From contig NW_023365729.1 of the NCBI RefSeq assembly GCF_000003815.2, positions 418,015-482,014 on the forward strand: a DNA stretch of 64,000 nucleotides. Reading direction: 5' to 3'. The notes below the pieces were generated by a model, which did not search any database, was not told the origin of the DNA, and worked only from the letters and a program-made list of their open reading frames with translations. This stretch comes from Branchiostoma floridae (lineage: Eukaryota > Chordata > Leptocardii > Amphioxiformes > Branchiostomatidae). The first letter of the stretch is position 1; every line of letters starts with the position of its first letter. The position numbers and the translations under genes are program-made. Of this stretch, positions 33,301 to 45,317 are shown piece after piece.

Positions 33301-36300
33301 CAATTAGCTATTGCTTGCGCTGTCTGGGTTTTGTAGGGACATTGGGGCATGATGAGATTCCGGGTGGACCAGGCGGACCAACGGGTCCAGCCGGCCCCAT
33401 AGCCCCCCTTTGTCCTTGAGGTCCGCGAGGCCCCTCAGATACAGGACCAGCTGGCCCCCGGACCCCCCTTCCCCCAGGAGACCCAGCAGGACCACGCACA
33501 CCAGGTGGCCCCATTGCTCCCTTTTCTCCAAAGGGACCACGAGGCCCAGTCGGCCCCTTGGCTCCCTTTTCCCCTGGGGGACCACGAGGCCCAGTCGGCC
33601 CCTTGGCTCCCTTTCCCCCTGGGGCGCCACGAGGCCCAGTCGGCCCCTTGGCTCCCTTTCCCCCTGGGGCGCCACGAGGCCCAGTCGGCCCCTTGGCTCC
33701 CTTTCCCCCTGGGGGACCACGAGGCCCAGTCGGCCCCTTGGCTCCCTTTCCCCCTGGGGCGCCACGAGGCCCAGTCGGCCCCTTGGCTCCCTTTTCCCCT
33801 GGGGGACCACGAGGCCCAGTCGGCCTCTTGGCTCCCTTTTCCCCTGGGGGACCACGAGGCCCAGTCAGCCCCTTGGCTCCCTTTTCCCCTGGGGGACCAC
33901 GAGGCCCAACAGACACAGGACCGGCTGGCCCCATTGTTCCCTTTTGTCCTGGGGGACCACGTGGCCCAACAGGGCCAGCTGGCCCCATGGGTCCAATTTC
34001 TCCTGGGGGACCAGGAGGACCAACAGACCCAGGACCAGCTGGCACCATGGGTCCCCTCTGTCCTGTAGGTCCAGGTTGTCCGACGCACCCGACCACCTCC
34101 GTCTGGTTTCCTAATAAGAAACACATGTAATAAATTGACAAGAGTACTATTTTCTTTAATTACCCCCATGACATATTCATTGAGGTGTTATTTTCAGTGG
34201 CATTTGCGTGTATATTTGTCAGTGAACAAGATAACTCAAGAACGTCGTGGCTGGATTGGTTTTATGCTCGGGGAGAAGTGACATACATTTGGGCCCTCTA
34301 ACTGCTAGATTTGGGATTGCAGGGTCATTTTGTAAAACTATTACAAAGAGAATAGCTCAAGAAAGGAATGACGGCTTTAAATGATTTTTGGTACATAGGT
34401 ATCTTAGACCAAAATGTACAAATGAAATACTAACTAGAGTTCGGCGACCTCATACCTTCATGAAATATTTAGAGCTTTTGTAAATTTCATGCAATTGACG
34501 AACACATTAACATAATCCATGCATGGTGTTGTTCATCATTGACTAACGTACACATGTCAATTATAAAATTCCCATCATTAATCATAAAGCGGCTTTCTAA
34601 ATTTTTACATAAATTATGCAAATAAGTTCCTCATTACCATATTTGGTATCTGCTTATAATCCACCTATCATGATTAACAAGTGATACATTTATTGAAGTC
34701 CAGTTATTGGAAACAATGGAATTATACAATTTCCTCATTAATTATGCAAATTATGTCCTCATTCGCATAACGTGCATATCATTATAAACATCTTTGCCAA
34801 AGCTACCTGCATGCCTAAAATGATGCCAATCCGTCAATCCTTTCTGCAGCTATCCTCTTTGGAATGTCTTTACAAAAACACCCCTGCAGTTCCGAAATTA
34901 AATGTTAGGGGACGGAAACCTGCCCTACTTTGTCATGAAACTGCGAGCTATCTACCAGCCAAATGTTAAGACCATATCACGCCCAGGACAAGAGATAGGC
35001 AGAAAAAACTGCTATGATTGAATATTCTCATTTATTATGCAAATGTACTCCTATTTTGCATAATTAGTATTTAATTTTGTACAACATTGTCTAAGGTATC
35101 TACATACCAAAAATCATGAAAATCCGTTGTTTCCTTCTTGAGTTATCGTCTTCAGAAGTTTTTGACAGAAATGCCCCTGCTATCCAAAAACTAGCCGCTA
35201 GGGGGCCCAAACTCATGTCACTTATTCCTGAGCACAAGAGCTATCTAAACACCCCAAAATCGTGACCATAGCTTGTTCAAAACACGAGATAGCAAACCCG
35301 GAAGTTGCGCTGCAGTACTCAGGGAAGCCGCTAGGGGGTCCAAAGTCTAATCATTTCCAGCTTTCATCACACACCACCAACACACCAAGTATGAAAAAAT
35401 CAATATTCACTTAGCCGTTCTTGATTTATCTTGTTTACACACACACACACACACACACACAGACAAACGCAGGGTAAAATATAACCTCCATGGCATTTCA
35501 TGGAGGTAATTATGTGAAATGGGGGGGGGGGGGGCATTTTCATAATTATTGAGAATATTATATCATAGTAGTTTTTCAATGCAATCTCTTGTCCAGGACA
35601 TGGTCTTGTATTATTTTAGGCATGCAGGCAGCTTAGGTAATGATGTTCATAATGATACACATGTAATGCAAATGATTGATAAAGAAATTGTATAATTCTA
35701 TTGCTTTCCATAACTGGACTTCAATAAAGGTAATTAATTATAGATGGAACGTAAACAGTTACTAAATGTGCACATGAGAAACCGGCTTGCATAATCTATG
35801 CAAAAATGGCTAACAGCTTAATGATGATAGTGTAAGTTGTCAATGATGAACAAAACCATGCACACATTATTTAAATGTAAGTCATATGCATAAAATCTGC
35901 AAAAGCTCTCAATATTTCATGGAGGTATGAGGTCGCCTTACTCTAGTTGCTTCTCTATTCTATTGCTCTGCATTACTCCATAAGCTACATTTATCCCCGA
36001 AATTGCAATTATTTTCTGGGAAGATGAGACTGTCTTACCTTACATATTAGAAACAAGACTTCCGTAGCCTATACCTCCACCAAATGAATTTCAAGGTTTC
36101 ACAATCATGAAATAATTGACATCCATAGTAACATAGTATTTTCTCATTAATCATTCAAATAAGATCTTCGTTTGCATATTTACACCTACCAACATGCAAA
36201 GTAGCCTTCTAGAGCTCTGCTGTTCACATACACTCTCACCACATGCACACACACAAACATACACAAACGCACAAACACGTGCACACTGCTTTTTTCGCGA

Positions 36301-38703
36301 AGGTCATAAACTCCCAAAGGTTCAGTCAGGTTGAACCGTTCTAAATGCCAGGATAGCGCCCTGTTAAATATGCATTGTTTACATCAGTAGAAAGCAATAT
36401 TGATCAGCAACACAGTGTGTTAATCTTCTCTTCATAACTTAAACATACGTCGCAAGAATGCAAATGATCCTGCAGACTAGACGTATTCGTTAGAATGCTG
36501 AGGTCCACCCACGCATTAGCTGCACGCGCACGCATTCGCTGTTAAGATGTGTACGCAAAGTGTCGACTAATAGACACAGTTACCATTGAATTTTGTGATT
36601 AAAAGTGTTGAGAAATAAGAAAGCAATACTGTAAATGCAGAAACTTCCGCGGTGTTTTGATGTTCGCGGTTTTCGCGGTGGCCGCTTCACCACGAACTTA
36701 AAACCACCGAAAAAAGTCCCTTTTCCCGCTACCGCGAAATTAAATCCCAGCGAACTTAAATGAATTTACAGTATTGAAATTGAAGGAAAGATTTAAGATC
36801 ATCAAAGTTACCTGGAGTCTTTTTCATGTCATGGAGATTCCTCTCCAAAGTAGCAGTTCGGTTCCGTTCGATGCCTAGATCTTGCTTTAAGGCAATGGAA
36901 AGTTGACGCAGGTCATCTTGGTCGTGTTTCAAGGCATCAAATGTGGTAGACAGTTGGGACATGTTGCCGAGGTCACGTTTTAAGATGTCAACAATGGTGG
37001 ACAGCTGGTTCATTTCCTAAAATGAAAAACATGTAAAACTTGAGAAAATATGAAAATCGAAGTATGAAATAAAATGGCAACTTGACAGTCCCTTAAGACA
37101 ACCAGACAAATAAATCTGACAAAAGCACAAGTATACCTGAAATGAACAAATACGTTTGTGACACGACGTGTTTACCTCTTTATTGATCAAAAGCAAGGGC
37201 CAGACTCCTAGAGTTACCAGACTTAGCAGCATGGCAATGCCGGCGGCCAGACAGCTCCAGTGGGAGCGGATGAAAATACACAGGCCGCGGCGACCGTTTG
37301 CTCCACCCGGATACGTACGGTCTGTGGAAAAAAGGAAGGGCATAGCCATTGAATACCCCATCAGGAGTGCAATCTCCTATAGAAAGCACGTTTCAGGTGG
37401 CATCTATTGAATGTCTTTAATTGGAAGAACAATTCGTACTAGAAGTTTGTTTGTACGTATGTTAAACTAATCTAAAACTTACCAATTCAAAGTTTTCAAA
37501 AAAAAAGGTAAACAAACATCTATCTTCAAAATTAGTACTGTAACCGAAAACGCATAAGTGGCTCCATGAGCCTTAATTTGTTTTGAGGTGAGCTCCAAGT
37601 AAATTTATTGCAATCCCTAATATTCATTTTTGTGGCCCATTCCTATAGACGTTAAACTCAAAAGTTTACGTTAATTCAAGTGGGGTACAAACAAAAATTT
37701 CCATTTTACATCTATTATCTTATTCTAGACACAAATCATGATTCGGGCATATGTTATAATTTCTATTAGAGCAGCAGTATGCATAGTGGATTGATAAAAT
37801 AATAAAACAATACATCAATACTAATCACAAAAAGTCAACATAAAATGACCCCTGTGAAGAAAATTGACAAGAGACTATGAGTACCAGTATATGTGTGTCA
37901 AGGTGGCTGAATATGACACATTAAGTCATGAATTTAAAAAAAAAATCATTTACACATATAACGTTACTGATTCAATAACATTTCATTTCATCAATATTAT
38001 CATAGCAATGATGTAACTGTTTTGTAAAATGATATGGCGCAAGGTTGTAAAAATAAGGAGAGCATTGTGGATTTTTAGAGCAAACTGCCAGTTTCTATCA
38101 TTTTTTGTGTATATTATGATAATTAGCATTCATCATTCAAATAGACTTACTAGATTATGGAACAGAAATATGTAAACTTATATAAAAAAAAGAACCAACA
38201 ATAGCGATAAATATTTCTGAGCAAAACATATTTTGATCCTATGCACCAGTTTAGTCGCTAAATGTATCAGTCGAATGAGTGTTACGGGACAAGTCAAAAG
38301 ATTGTTTGGCTACCTGCATACGTGTACGCTGCGTAACGTCTAGCCGCCTGGGTTTCATCGGAAGCGTGCGATGGCGTTTCTTGGTCTTCCTGGCCACGGC
38401 GAACACACGGCGGCGGCCCGCTGGTTTCAGTCCCCGGCTTTGGTGACTCCTGCGGCCTGCACGCCCCACGTACAGACGGGGGGAGGTCCTGATCCTTTAA
38501 TGTATAGTACACTCTTTCGGCCTCTTTGTACGTGTGAGAAGATGTTCCGTGCCTTCCCTTCCCCTTGTCAGTAGCGACGTTGCGCTGATGGACAGCAGGG
38601 GATTGGGACCCGGTCGGCCCGCTGGTTTGGCCGATGCCTGCCCCAGAGGGAGGGTTTCGGACCGGCTCTGCTTCCTCGTACATTTTACCGCACTGTTCGA
38701 ACA
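27336..38703 (-). CDS. type II membrane collagen with C-type lectin domain
   Basis: Exons read on the minus strand: 38703-38314 cytoplasmic, Pro/Gly/charged with YEEAEPV and YYTL motifs; 37321-37176 TM helix ([21 protein letters not shown]); 37016-36812 coiled coil with repeated LKxDLxxMxQLS; 34110-33298 collagen, about 85 Gly-X-Y triplets; 32988 to about 32750 first half of the lectin domain (CPEGF, ICYKIF, YWTGL). All phases agree up to there. The second half of a lectin domain (WVDGSAL, WVIGSC, FFCQI) is at 27686-27515, and its donor joins a terminal exon at 27346 coding for Gly-Arg-Thr and stop at 27336-27338. No fitting donor was found for the 5-kb link between the halves, so that join is inferred. 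Family: collectin/macrophage-receptor-like surface proteins. EPN/WND calcium motifs are not evident. An in-frame TAG (33308-33310) separates collagen from lectin. An upstream first exon is not identified. Confidence 0.7.
27690..27960 (+). repeat. interspersed repeat abutting the lectin exon
   Basis: Shares with 32055-32290 the start 'ttggcgacgcctca.gggc', then gttgcatcatccttt, ttgacggat, ttacataattca and ggcyaatttgcaa. It begins within a few bases of the splice acceptor of the second lectin exon. Confidence 0.75.
28405..28569 (+). CDS. small basic ORF, 54 codons, unproven
   Basis: ATG-initiated frame [12 protein letters not shown]... rich in Arg and Lys, ending KKK-stop, in a locally GC-richer stretch (28000-28650). 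I recognise no domain and see no convincing splice or conservation evidence. It could be chance. Confidence 0.15.
   Translation: MSERHLKLRRKFEAAFAAIRSFCRKWARPILSDHADFPSKQVLENFCPQTVKKK
29481..30014 (-). CDS. hypothetical 177-codon ORF in lectin-gene intron
   Basis: The longest uninterrupted frame in the large lectin-gene intron, Cys/Trp/Leu-rich, with hydrophobic stretches ([22 protein letters not shown]). No family recognised, no signal peptide, and no neighbouring exon evidence. It may be a relic of a retroelement or chance. The rest of 30015-32054 shows no gene. Confidence 0.2.
   Translation of the reverse strand: MQDGMCQFTHTLCTWLASHDTVWVAPWITICMNINWPLKDNLNLYCFGGCRKIAGLLLSSSGRKHDLHDIKTWPINVENLKSALSPTITAWKAEKEVSTMIMLVSYPGRLLFGSLTGSTHTYLFLFCSKWLSFLYIETLIINVVLRANRSQHLAIRYRALVDLFPGMIEYFRFSTAV
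32055..32290 (+). repeat. second copy of the interspersed repeat at 27690
   Basis: Starts ttttggcgacgcctcaaggg and follows the 27690 copy with substitutions. Noncoding, within the same large intron. Confidence 0.75.
33535..33905 (-). repeat. 45-bp coding repeat of the collagen exon
   Basis: Eight tandem units, each coding for five triplets ([21 protein letters not shown]). One unit has Arg in place of the first Gly of the last triplet (GAK RPT). Near-identical DNA suggests recent expansion or homogenisation. Open frames on the other strand here are shadows of this repeat. Confidence 0.9.
34432..35949. mobile_element. 1.5-kb inverted-repeat element of the GGGGGCCCAAA family
   Basis: The ends are inverted: actagagttcggcgacctca with taccttcatgaaatattt on the left, aatatttcatggaggtatga with ggtcgccttactctagt on the right. 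Further inside, 34660-34740 pairs with 35640-35720 (gaagtccagttattg against ataactggacttcaa). The right side contains (AC)n and a run of G. Lies in the intron between the collagen and coiled-coil exons. No coding capacity. Confidence 0.65.
35436..35461 (+). repeat. (AC)n microsatellite
   Basis: About 11-12 perfect AC dinucleotides. A run of about 14 G follows at 35521-35534. Confidence 0.95.
36627..36774. mobile_element. MITE next to the coiled-coil exon
   Basis: TIR tactgtaaatgcagaaactt on the left and cttaaatgaatttacagta on the right; the GC-rich middle (ttcgcggttttcgcggtggc) is CpG-dense. About 150 bp, in the intron 40 bp downstream of the coiled-coil exon donor. Confidence 0.65.
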
Positions 38704-39409
38704 CTAGGCAAAGAGTTAATGGTAATCTTTGAATAAAGCAGTGAAATTACAGAGTGATTCGGCAGCGGCGAGGACTCTGAAGCCTTGTGTTACGTGTGAC
38801 GAATGGAATTTTGTTTTTCTGCAAATTGTAGACAAATCTTCGGCGAAAGGACCTTAATCTAAGTTTGATGTGCACACATTAAAGTACACATCAAAGTATT
38901 CATATTCTTCAAAAACTTCAGAACTTAATCGCTTTTGCTTGTTTACAGACATTGCAGAACCTACTTGAGAACTAAATACAAACACCTCGAGGGTAGCTAG
39001 ATTGTGCTACTACGATCCTTCACACTGTGTGAATTCCCTGGTTTAGAAAAAAAATATGGACAGTCGTATTTTCCGACTGCCCTATGGTATGACTCCAAAA
39101 TCACTTGTTACGACACCCGTATTTTCTGACAGTAGCCCTATGCTTCGGTCAAGCATACGACGTAATTTTGTTAGAAAAAACTCAGGTAGCGCAGTGCGAT
39201 TCCTACCAGTCTGTTGGATCAAGGATTCCGTAGCAAAAAATAAAAAAAAATCAATGATCAAGATGGCGGCCCCCAGATAGGTGTGTGCTGAGGTGTGCTC
39301 CTGACTTTTATGTTCTGACTGTTGAATGGGAACCACGTGCTATTAGCGTGCAAATTGATTTGAAATTCCAACATACCTTGCTTACCCTACAGCCGAGCCG
39401 GAGTATTTC

Positions 39410-40130
39410 GTACTGCCTGTTCTTCTCTTTTGTTACAATATTGTTTTGAGTTCTGAATCGGACCGATTCTCCTACTTGTGTTGATTTATATCCAGGTGGA
39501 GACCATGTTATGTTCTGTTATTTTGAGTTCTGACTTAGTTTGATTATAGAAAATTGTGACCATGTTATTTTGTTTCTACTTACTTACTTTATACCAAACT
39601 GTTGATTATGTTATGTGGCTTTGAGTTTTGAATCAGACTGATGTTCTTGGTTTGGAGTTCTGACTTTGTTTCATCTATTCCAAGGCAGAGATCGTGTTAT
39701 TTTGTTTTTGATTTCCGATCCTGCTTGAGTTATACCAAAGTGGTGATCATGTTATGTTATTCTTAGTTCTTGAATCGGACCGATTTCCATACTTACTTTT
39801 CTTATTATATTGAGACAGTGATTACGTTACGTTAATATGAGTTCTGTTTTTGTTTGATTTATACTAAAGTGATGATTTTGTTATGTTACTTTAAGTTAAG
39901 AATTGGGCCAATTTTCTTACTAATGATGTTTTGTGTCAAAATGAAATTTTCAAAAGAATGGTGATTTACCTTACAAAAAGAGTTAATGATCAGAAGTAGA
40001 GCTACTATTCTATGATATTAAAGTGTAAGATTGGTCCAATTTTCTTACTTTCACAAAGTTCCCGTGGAATTAACAAATACGATACTGTTAACGGAGCCAA
40101 CGAGATGGAAGGGCCACCAAGCTTTATAAC
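39410..40130 (+). repeat. degenerate tandem monomers in front of the LINE
   Basis: Five to six loosely repeated blocks of about 85-95 bp (ttgagttctga.tcggaccgat, ttatacca, gatcatgttatgt). Tandem monomers upstream of the endonuclease frame resemble the 5' UTR promoter monomers of some L1 elements; that link is inference. Confidence 0.5.
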
Positions 40131-41664
40131 TCTTGTGTTTCGTTGACCTTTATTTGTTTTGTTTTGATGTTGTGTTGTATACTATTTTCAATATTGCTGC
40201 ATGGCACGATATGCGGTATGTTTTCATATGTTTTATACCTTATTTTGAAGTGTTACCTATGTCCCTATGTAGTTTAAGTGACCCCAATTACCTGCAACAA
40301 AATTATGTTATTTTATGTACATTAGCTTTGCCCAACTTATGTTTTGCATCCAGTGGACGCCCCTTTTTATCAACCTATTTGACAACTTGTATTATTTTTC
40401 AAAGGTCTCATGGTATTGCCAAAACTTAAGATATGCAGTTATAACTGTAACGGTCTGGGCGACCACAGGAAACGCAACCAAACCTTTACATGGCTAAAGG
40501 ATAAATCTTACGATGTATATTGCCTGCAAGAAACCCACTCTACACCTTTGAATGTGGAGAGATGGAAATCAGATTGGGGGGGGGGGGGGGCGTCCGATTC
40601 TATTTAACCATGGTTTAAGTAATAGCAGGGGTGTTATAATTTTATTTAAGGAAAATTTAATCTTTACTGTCCATCAAACTCTGAGCGATAATGCAGGACG
40701 ATGGATGTCCTATCGACCTCTTCCGTTTTTCATTAGCAAACATTCATGCCCCAAATACTGATAATCCATCTTTCTTTGCCGATCTTGAAAATAATGTACA
40801 GTCGCTTCAATATCCAAATATCAATAAATACTTGTATTCATTTTTCATGTCTGAGGCCAGGCTATGGGATACTTCTGACCGGATTCAATACTCGTGGGGG
40901 GAATACTTGAACACACCCATACCATGGAAAATAGTGTACAGTCTACCTTATAAAGTTACTATTGACTCCCAACTGCGCATGTTCCAATATAAATTACTAT
41001 TTAAATTTTTAACTACCAATAAGATATTACACAGGTGGGGGTTAATAGACACATCGCTTTGCAGTTATTGTAGAGAAGAAGACGAAACAGACATTCATTT
41101 ATTTTGGCACTGTAGGGTAGTAACACAATTTTGGGTACAGGTGGAAGATTGGTATTTTAAACACACTGGGAACCATTTACATCTTAAGAGCGAATGTCTG
41201 TAAGGGTCAAACAATGGTGGCACCGGTCAAAAAATAGATTTGGCTCATTTTTTGCACAGTGATAGTACTTGGTACACAACCCCTCAAAATAGCTTTCTTT
41301 CTTCTCAGAACCCCTCGTTGCCATGGCAACAGGCCAAAGAAGTTTGGGGGCCATTTTGCCGGATTTGGGCATGTCAAAAACATGAAAATTGGCCAACTTA
41401 AGGGCACTATCACTGAACAATGCTTTAACTAAACAACAAAGGCAGAATATGCTGATCAGAGCAATGCCTAAACTTGTATGAAATAGCAGTAAAATTAATC
41501 TCCTGTAAATTCTAAGGCCCTGGGCAGCCTGAATACAATACACTGTTTTCAGGTTGTGAAGAATCTGAAATTTTGCCCAACTTCAAAGCACTGAAAGTTT
41601 ATAAGTATGAAATAGTTTCGCTTGCAATTTACTACAAATAATAACCTACTATAGGGCTATTAGA

Positions 41665-42250
41665 TGAATGCTAGCAAAGTTTGGGTTCTTGTTTTGCTGC
41701 TATGCAATCGTCCGTCGAAGTGGGTCAAATTTCATGATTTTGATAATATGTCATTTTGTGCTCTCTTTAAACAATCATATGTCCCATACCAAAGTTGCTC
41801 TGCAATTAAAATTCACATGGATTATAAACCAATGTATTGTCTATCAAATGCATGTTTGTAAAGTTCGGGTTCTTGTTTCGTTGTTACGTAATTGTCCTTT
41901 AAAGTGGGTCATTTTTTATGATTTTGATAAAATACATTATTTTGCATCATCTTCGAACAATCATAACTCACAAGCCAAAATTGTTCTGTAACTAGAATTT
42001 ACCTGAAATGTAAACCAAGATATTGTTTCTCAAGGTCATGCTTGTAAAGTTTGGGTTCTTGTTTTGTTGCTAAGCAATTGTCCGTTAAAGTGGGTCAATT
42101 TTCATGGTTTTGATGATATATCATTTTGTGCTCTCTTTGAACTGTCATAAGTTGCAAAGTAAATTTGTTCTGAAATTGAAATTAACAAGGAATACAAACG
42201 AATGTATTGTCTATCAAATGCTTGTTTGGACAGTTCGAGTTCGGGTATTC
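41665..42250 (+). repeat. tandem repeat of the FB2 left arm, about 184 bp
   Basis: Three to four units begin near 41679, 41863, 42047 and 42230 with 'aaagttygggttcttgtttyg', followed by 'gtccgt.raagtgggtc' and 'atgattttgata'. The matching right-arm part is mostly hidden in the gap. Confidence 0.75.
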
Positions 42251-43549
42251 TAACAGTGAATGTACATGTCCCTGAAAGTAGGTCGTATTCCACTGACTTT
42301 TCCACAAATCATGTTCTTGACAACAGTGATACACAGTCTTTGTTTTTATAGAACCGATGTAGCAATGTGCTATCACCATGGAAAAAAAACATTTGTAGGG
42401 ATTATATTCTACACAAAGTCATATTTATGTTTAATGTCAGATGAATCCACTCTGAACTTTCAAACAATCTGCTAGTTTTAAAGCTAAGCATGACGTATGA
42501 CTACAGTCTTGAACATGTTTGCATCCCCACAATATGGTGACTTATTTCTACATTGGAACAAATATCTTAAATCTCTGTGCATCTTTCTTTCACAGTAATG
42601 TGAAAAACATGTGCATTTTCAACTTCTGCTAACACACTCATTTTCAGCAAGGACATGAACTTCGGTATTCTTGAATTTTTGCCACAAATATGGACTTCCA
42701 AAGGCAATCAATTATTGGTGATCGCAAATCAGATTTAGGAATATTAGTTCGTACAATTTCAATTTCCTTGCCAAATCGCAAGCTTATATGTGTCTCCCAA
42801 AAAGGAAGACGTAGATAAACGTCATTCGTTGCTTCATTTTGATCTTTACTGTTGATAGATTCGAACAAAGTTAGGTCAAGATGCTGACCTTCATCATCCT
42901 CTGCCGTATTTTGACGTTAGCCTGTCAAGCTAATTTCCACACAGACAGACTAGCAGACAAACATCAATCGCCGCCAGGAGTTGACATTTCAGGCAAACTT
43001 CAAGAGCAACCTACTAGGTTCGTTCTTGCCCTTGCTTAAAACGAGTATGGTCCATTGAATAGCAGAAACTGAAAAACGCATGTTTTCACATAAATGCTAC
43101 CGTGAAAAGAAAGATGCACAGAGATTTATGATATTCGTTCCAAATATGTATATACATTGTATAAGCTAAGTCTTCAAGAGTCATATTGTGGGGATGCAAA
43201 CATGTTCAAGACTGTAGTCATACATCTTGCTTAGCTTTAAAACTAGCAGAATGTTTGAAAGTTCAGAGTGGATTAATCTGACATTAAACATAAATATGAC
43301 ATTGTGTAGAATATAATCCCTACAAATGTTTTGTTATGGTGATAGCACATTGCTACATCGGTTCTATAAAAACAAAGACTGTGACATGTGTATCACTGTT
43401 GTCAAGAACGTGATTTGTGGAAAAGTCAGTGGAATACGACCTACTTTCAGGAACATGTACATTCACTGTTAGAATACCCGAACTCGAACTGTCCAAACAA
43501 GCATTTGATAGACAATACATTCGTTTGTATTCCTTGTTAATTCAATTCA

Positions 43550-43931
43550 NNNNNNNNNNNNNNNNNNNNNNNNNNNNNNNNNNNNNNNNNNNNNNNNNNN
43601 NNNNNNNNNNNNNNNNNNNNNNNNNNNNNNNNNNNNNNNNNNNNNNNNNNNNNNNNNNNNNNNNNNNNNNNNNNNNNNNNNNNNNNNNNNNNNNNNNNNN
43701 NNNNNNNNNNNNNNNNNNNNNNNNNNNNNNNNNNNNNNNNNNNNNNNNNNNNNNNNNNNNNNNNNNNNNNNNNNNNNNNNNNNNNNNNNNNNNNNNNNNN
43801 NNNNNNNNNNNNNNNNNNNNNNNNNNNNNNNNNNNNNNNNNNNNNNNNNNNNNNNNNNNNNNNNNNNNNNNNNNNNNNNNNNNNNNNNNNNNNNNNNNNN
43901 NNNNNNNNNNNNNNNNNNNNNNNNNNNNNNN
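43550..43931. other. assembly gap, 382 N
   Basis: Lies in the right arm of FB2, where the tandem repeats of the left arm predict repeat sequence. Confidence 0.99.
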
Positions 43932-45317
43932 TATGGGACTTATGATTGTTTCAAGAGAGCATAAAATGACATATTATCAAAATCATGAAATTTGACCCAC
44001 TTCGACGGACGATTGCATAGCAACAAAACAAGAACCCAAACTTTGCTAGCATTCATCTAATAGCCCTATAGTAGGTTATTATTTGTAGTAAATTGCAAGC
44101 GAAAATATTTTATACTTATGGACTTTCAGTGCTTTGAAGTTGGGCAAAATTTCAGATTCTTTACAACCTGAAAACAGTGTATTGTATTCAGGCTGCCCAG
44201 GGCCTTAGAATTTACAGGAGATTAACTTTACTGCTATTTCATACAAGTTTAGGCATTGCTCTGATCAGCATATTCTGCCTTTGTTGTTTAGTTAAAGCAT
44301 TGTTCAGTGATAGTGCCCTTAAGTTGGCCAATTTTCATGTTTTTGAAATGCTCAAATCCGGCAAAATGGCCCCCAAACTTCTTTGGCCTGTTGCCATGGC
44401 AACGAGGGGTTCTGAGAAGAAAGAAAGCTATTTTGAGGGGTTGTGTACCAAGTACTATCACTGTGCCAAAAATGAGCCAAATCTATTTTTTGACCGGTGC
44501 CACCATTGTTTGACCCTTACAGACATTCGCTCTTAATCTGTTTAATGTATTATTTGGCGATATCAGTGTTCGATGTCCAGCTTTGTCTAATTTGATTATT
44601 TTGCTAGGTAAATATTTTATTTTCAAACATTGCTACAGACGTATTAATTTGAATTCATTTATATCGTATATTTCATTTTATTTTAAATTAGAAAGTATTA
44701 TAGCGAAGACTTGACAAAAGTAAAAAACATATCGGTAAATGGGGAAAATTAATTGGTTATATTTAATTTGATATGTCTTATACATTATGTATTGCTGCAA
44801 TGGTAATTTGGGTACAACTTCTAGAACTTTATTTGTCACCACCTTCATTTTATTTCAATCATCAGTTCTAGTTTTTCACGTGTCATTCTGTTTATGATTT
44901 ACATGCCATACATGTGTTTGAATGTGTTTTATGTTCTTTGAAAATCAATAAAAATTATCTTGAAAAAAAAAAGAAAGAATTTTCAATAAACTTTTTTTTA
45001 ATGTTTACGTACATTTTATGAGAAAAATGAAAAAATCAATGTCTAAACTCTGGGCATAATTGATCATAGCATTAAACCTAAGCAAAGTTGATACATGTAG
45101 TACAGTATTTTGTTGTAAAGTTGTTGACATTAGGAGACGCCGAACTAATGAACATCAGTCTTGAATACCGATTGAGTGATCATGCTATTCGAGCTCCGGT
45201 TCGCTCCTGCGATATCTTCCTTTTTACTTGTTATAGAATACTGTATTGTGCGTGGAAGCAACCATACTGTAGCAAATGGGAGTTAGAATGGATACCAGGC
45301 TAGGTGACCAATCCTGC

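Larger units (their letters stand above)
41188..44532. mobile_element. TTAA-flanked fold-back element (FB2), 3.3 kb
   Basis: A hairpin element with ends GAGCGAATGTCTGTAAGGG and CCCTTACAGACATTCGCTC and a TTAA on each side (41184-41187 and 44533-44536), the signature of piggyBac-type target choice. Arms of about 1.4 kb run to roughly 42620 and 43075, leaving a loop of about 400 bp. The right arm contains a 382-N gap. No transposase found. ORFs inside are arm translations. Confidence 0.85.
40410..44976 (+). mobile_element. internally deleted L1/Tx1-like LINE
   Basis: Starts with an apurinic endonuclease frame (KICSYNCNGL at 40425, CLQETHS, RGVIILFKEN, NIHAPNTDNPSFFADL), broken by frameshifts including one at a run of 13 G near 40577. 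It then jumps to the C-terminal region (FQYKLLFKFLTTNKILHRWG, CSYCREEDETDIHLFWHC). The reverse-transcriptase core, including the FADD motif, is missing. The C-terminal frame is interrupted at 41187 by FB2 and resumes at 44537 (LFNVLFGDISVRCPAL, ending near 44715). It ends with AATAAA (44946) and an A-rich tail at 44966-44976. Non-autonomous and not functional. Confidence 0.75.

Noticed and set aside
33410-34130. Long plus-strand ORFs opposite the collagen exon
   Set aside because: A 45-bp repeat without stops in several frames; only the minus frame gives continuous Gly-X-Y and proper splice phases.
43417-43995. 192-codon ORF
   Set aside because: It runs through 382 unknown bases and lies in the arm of FB2.
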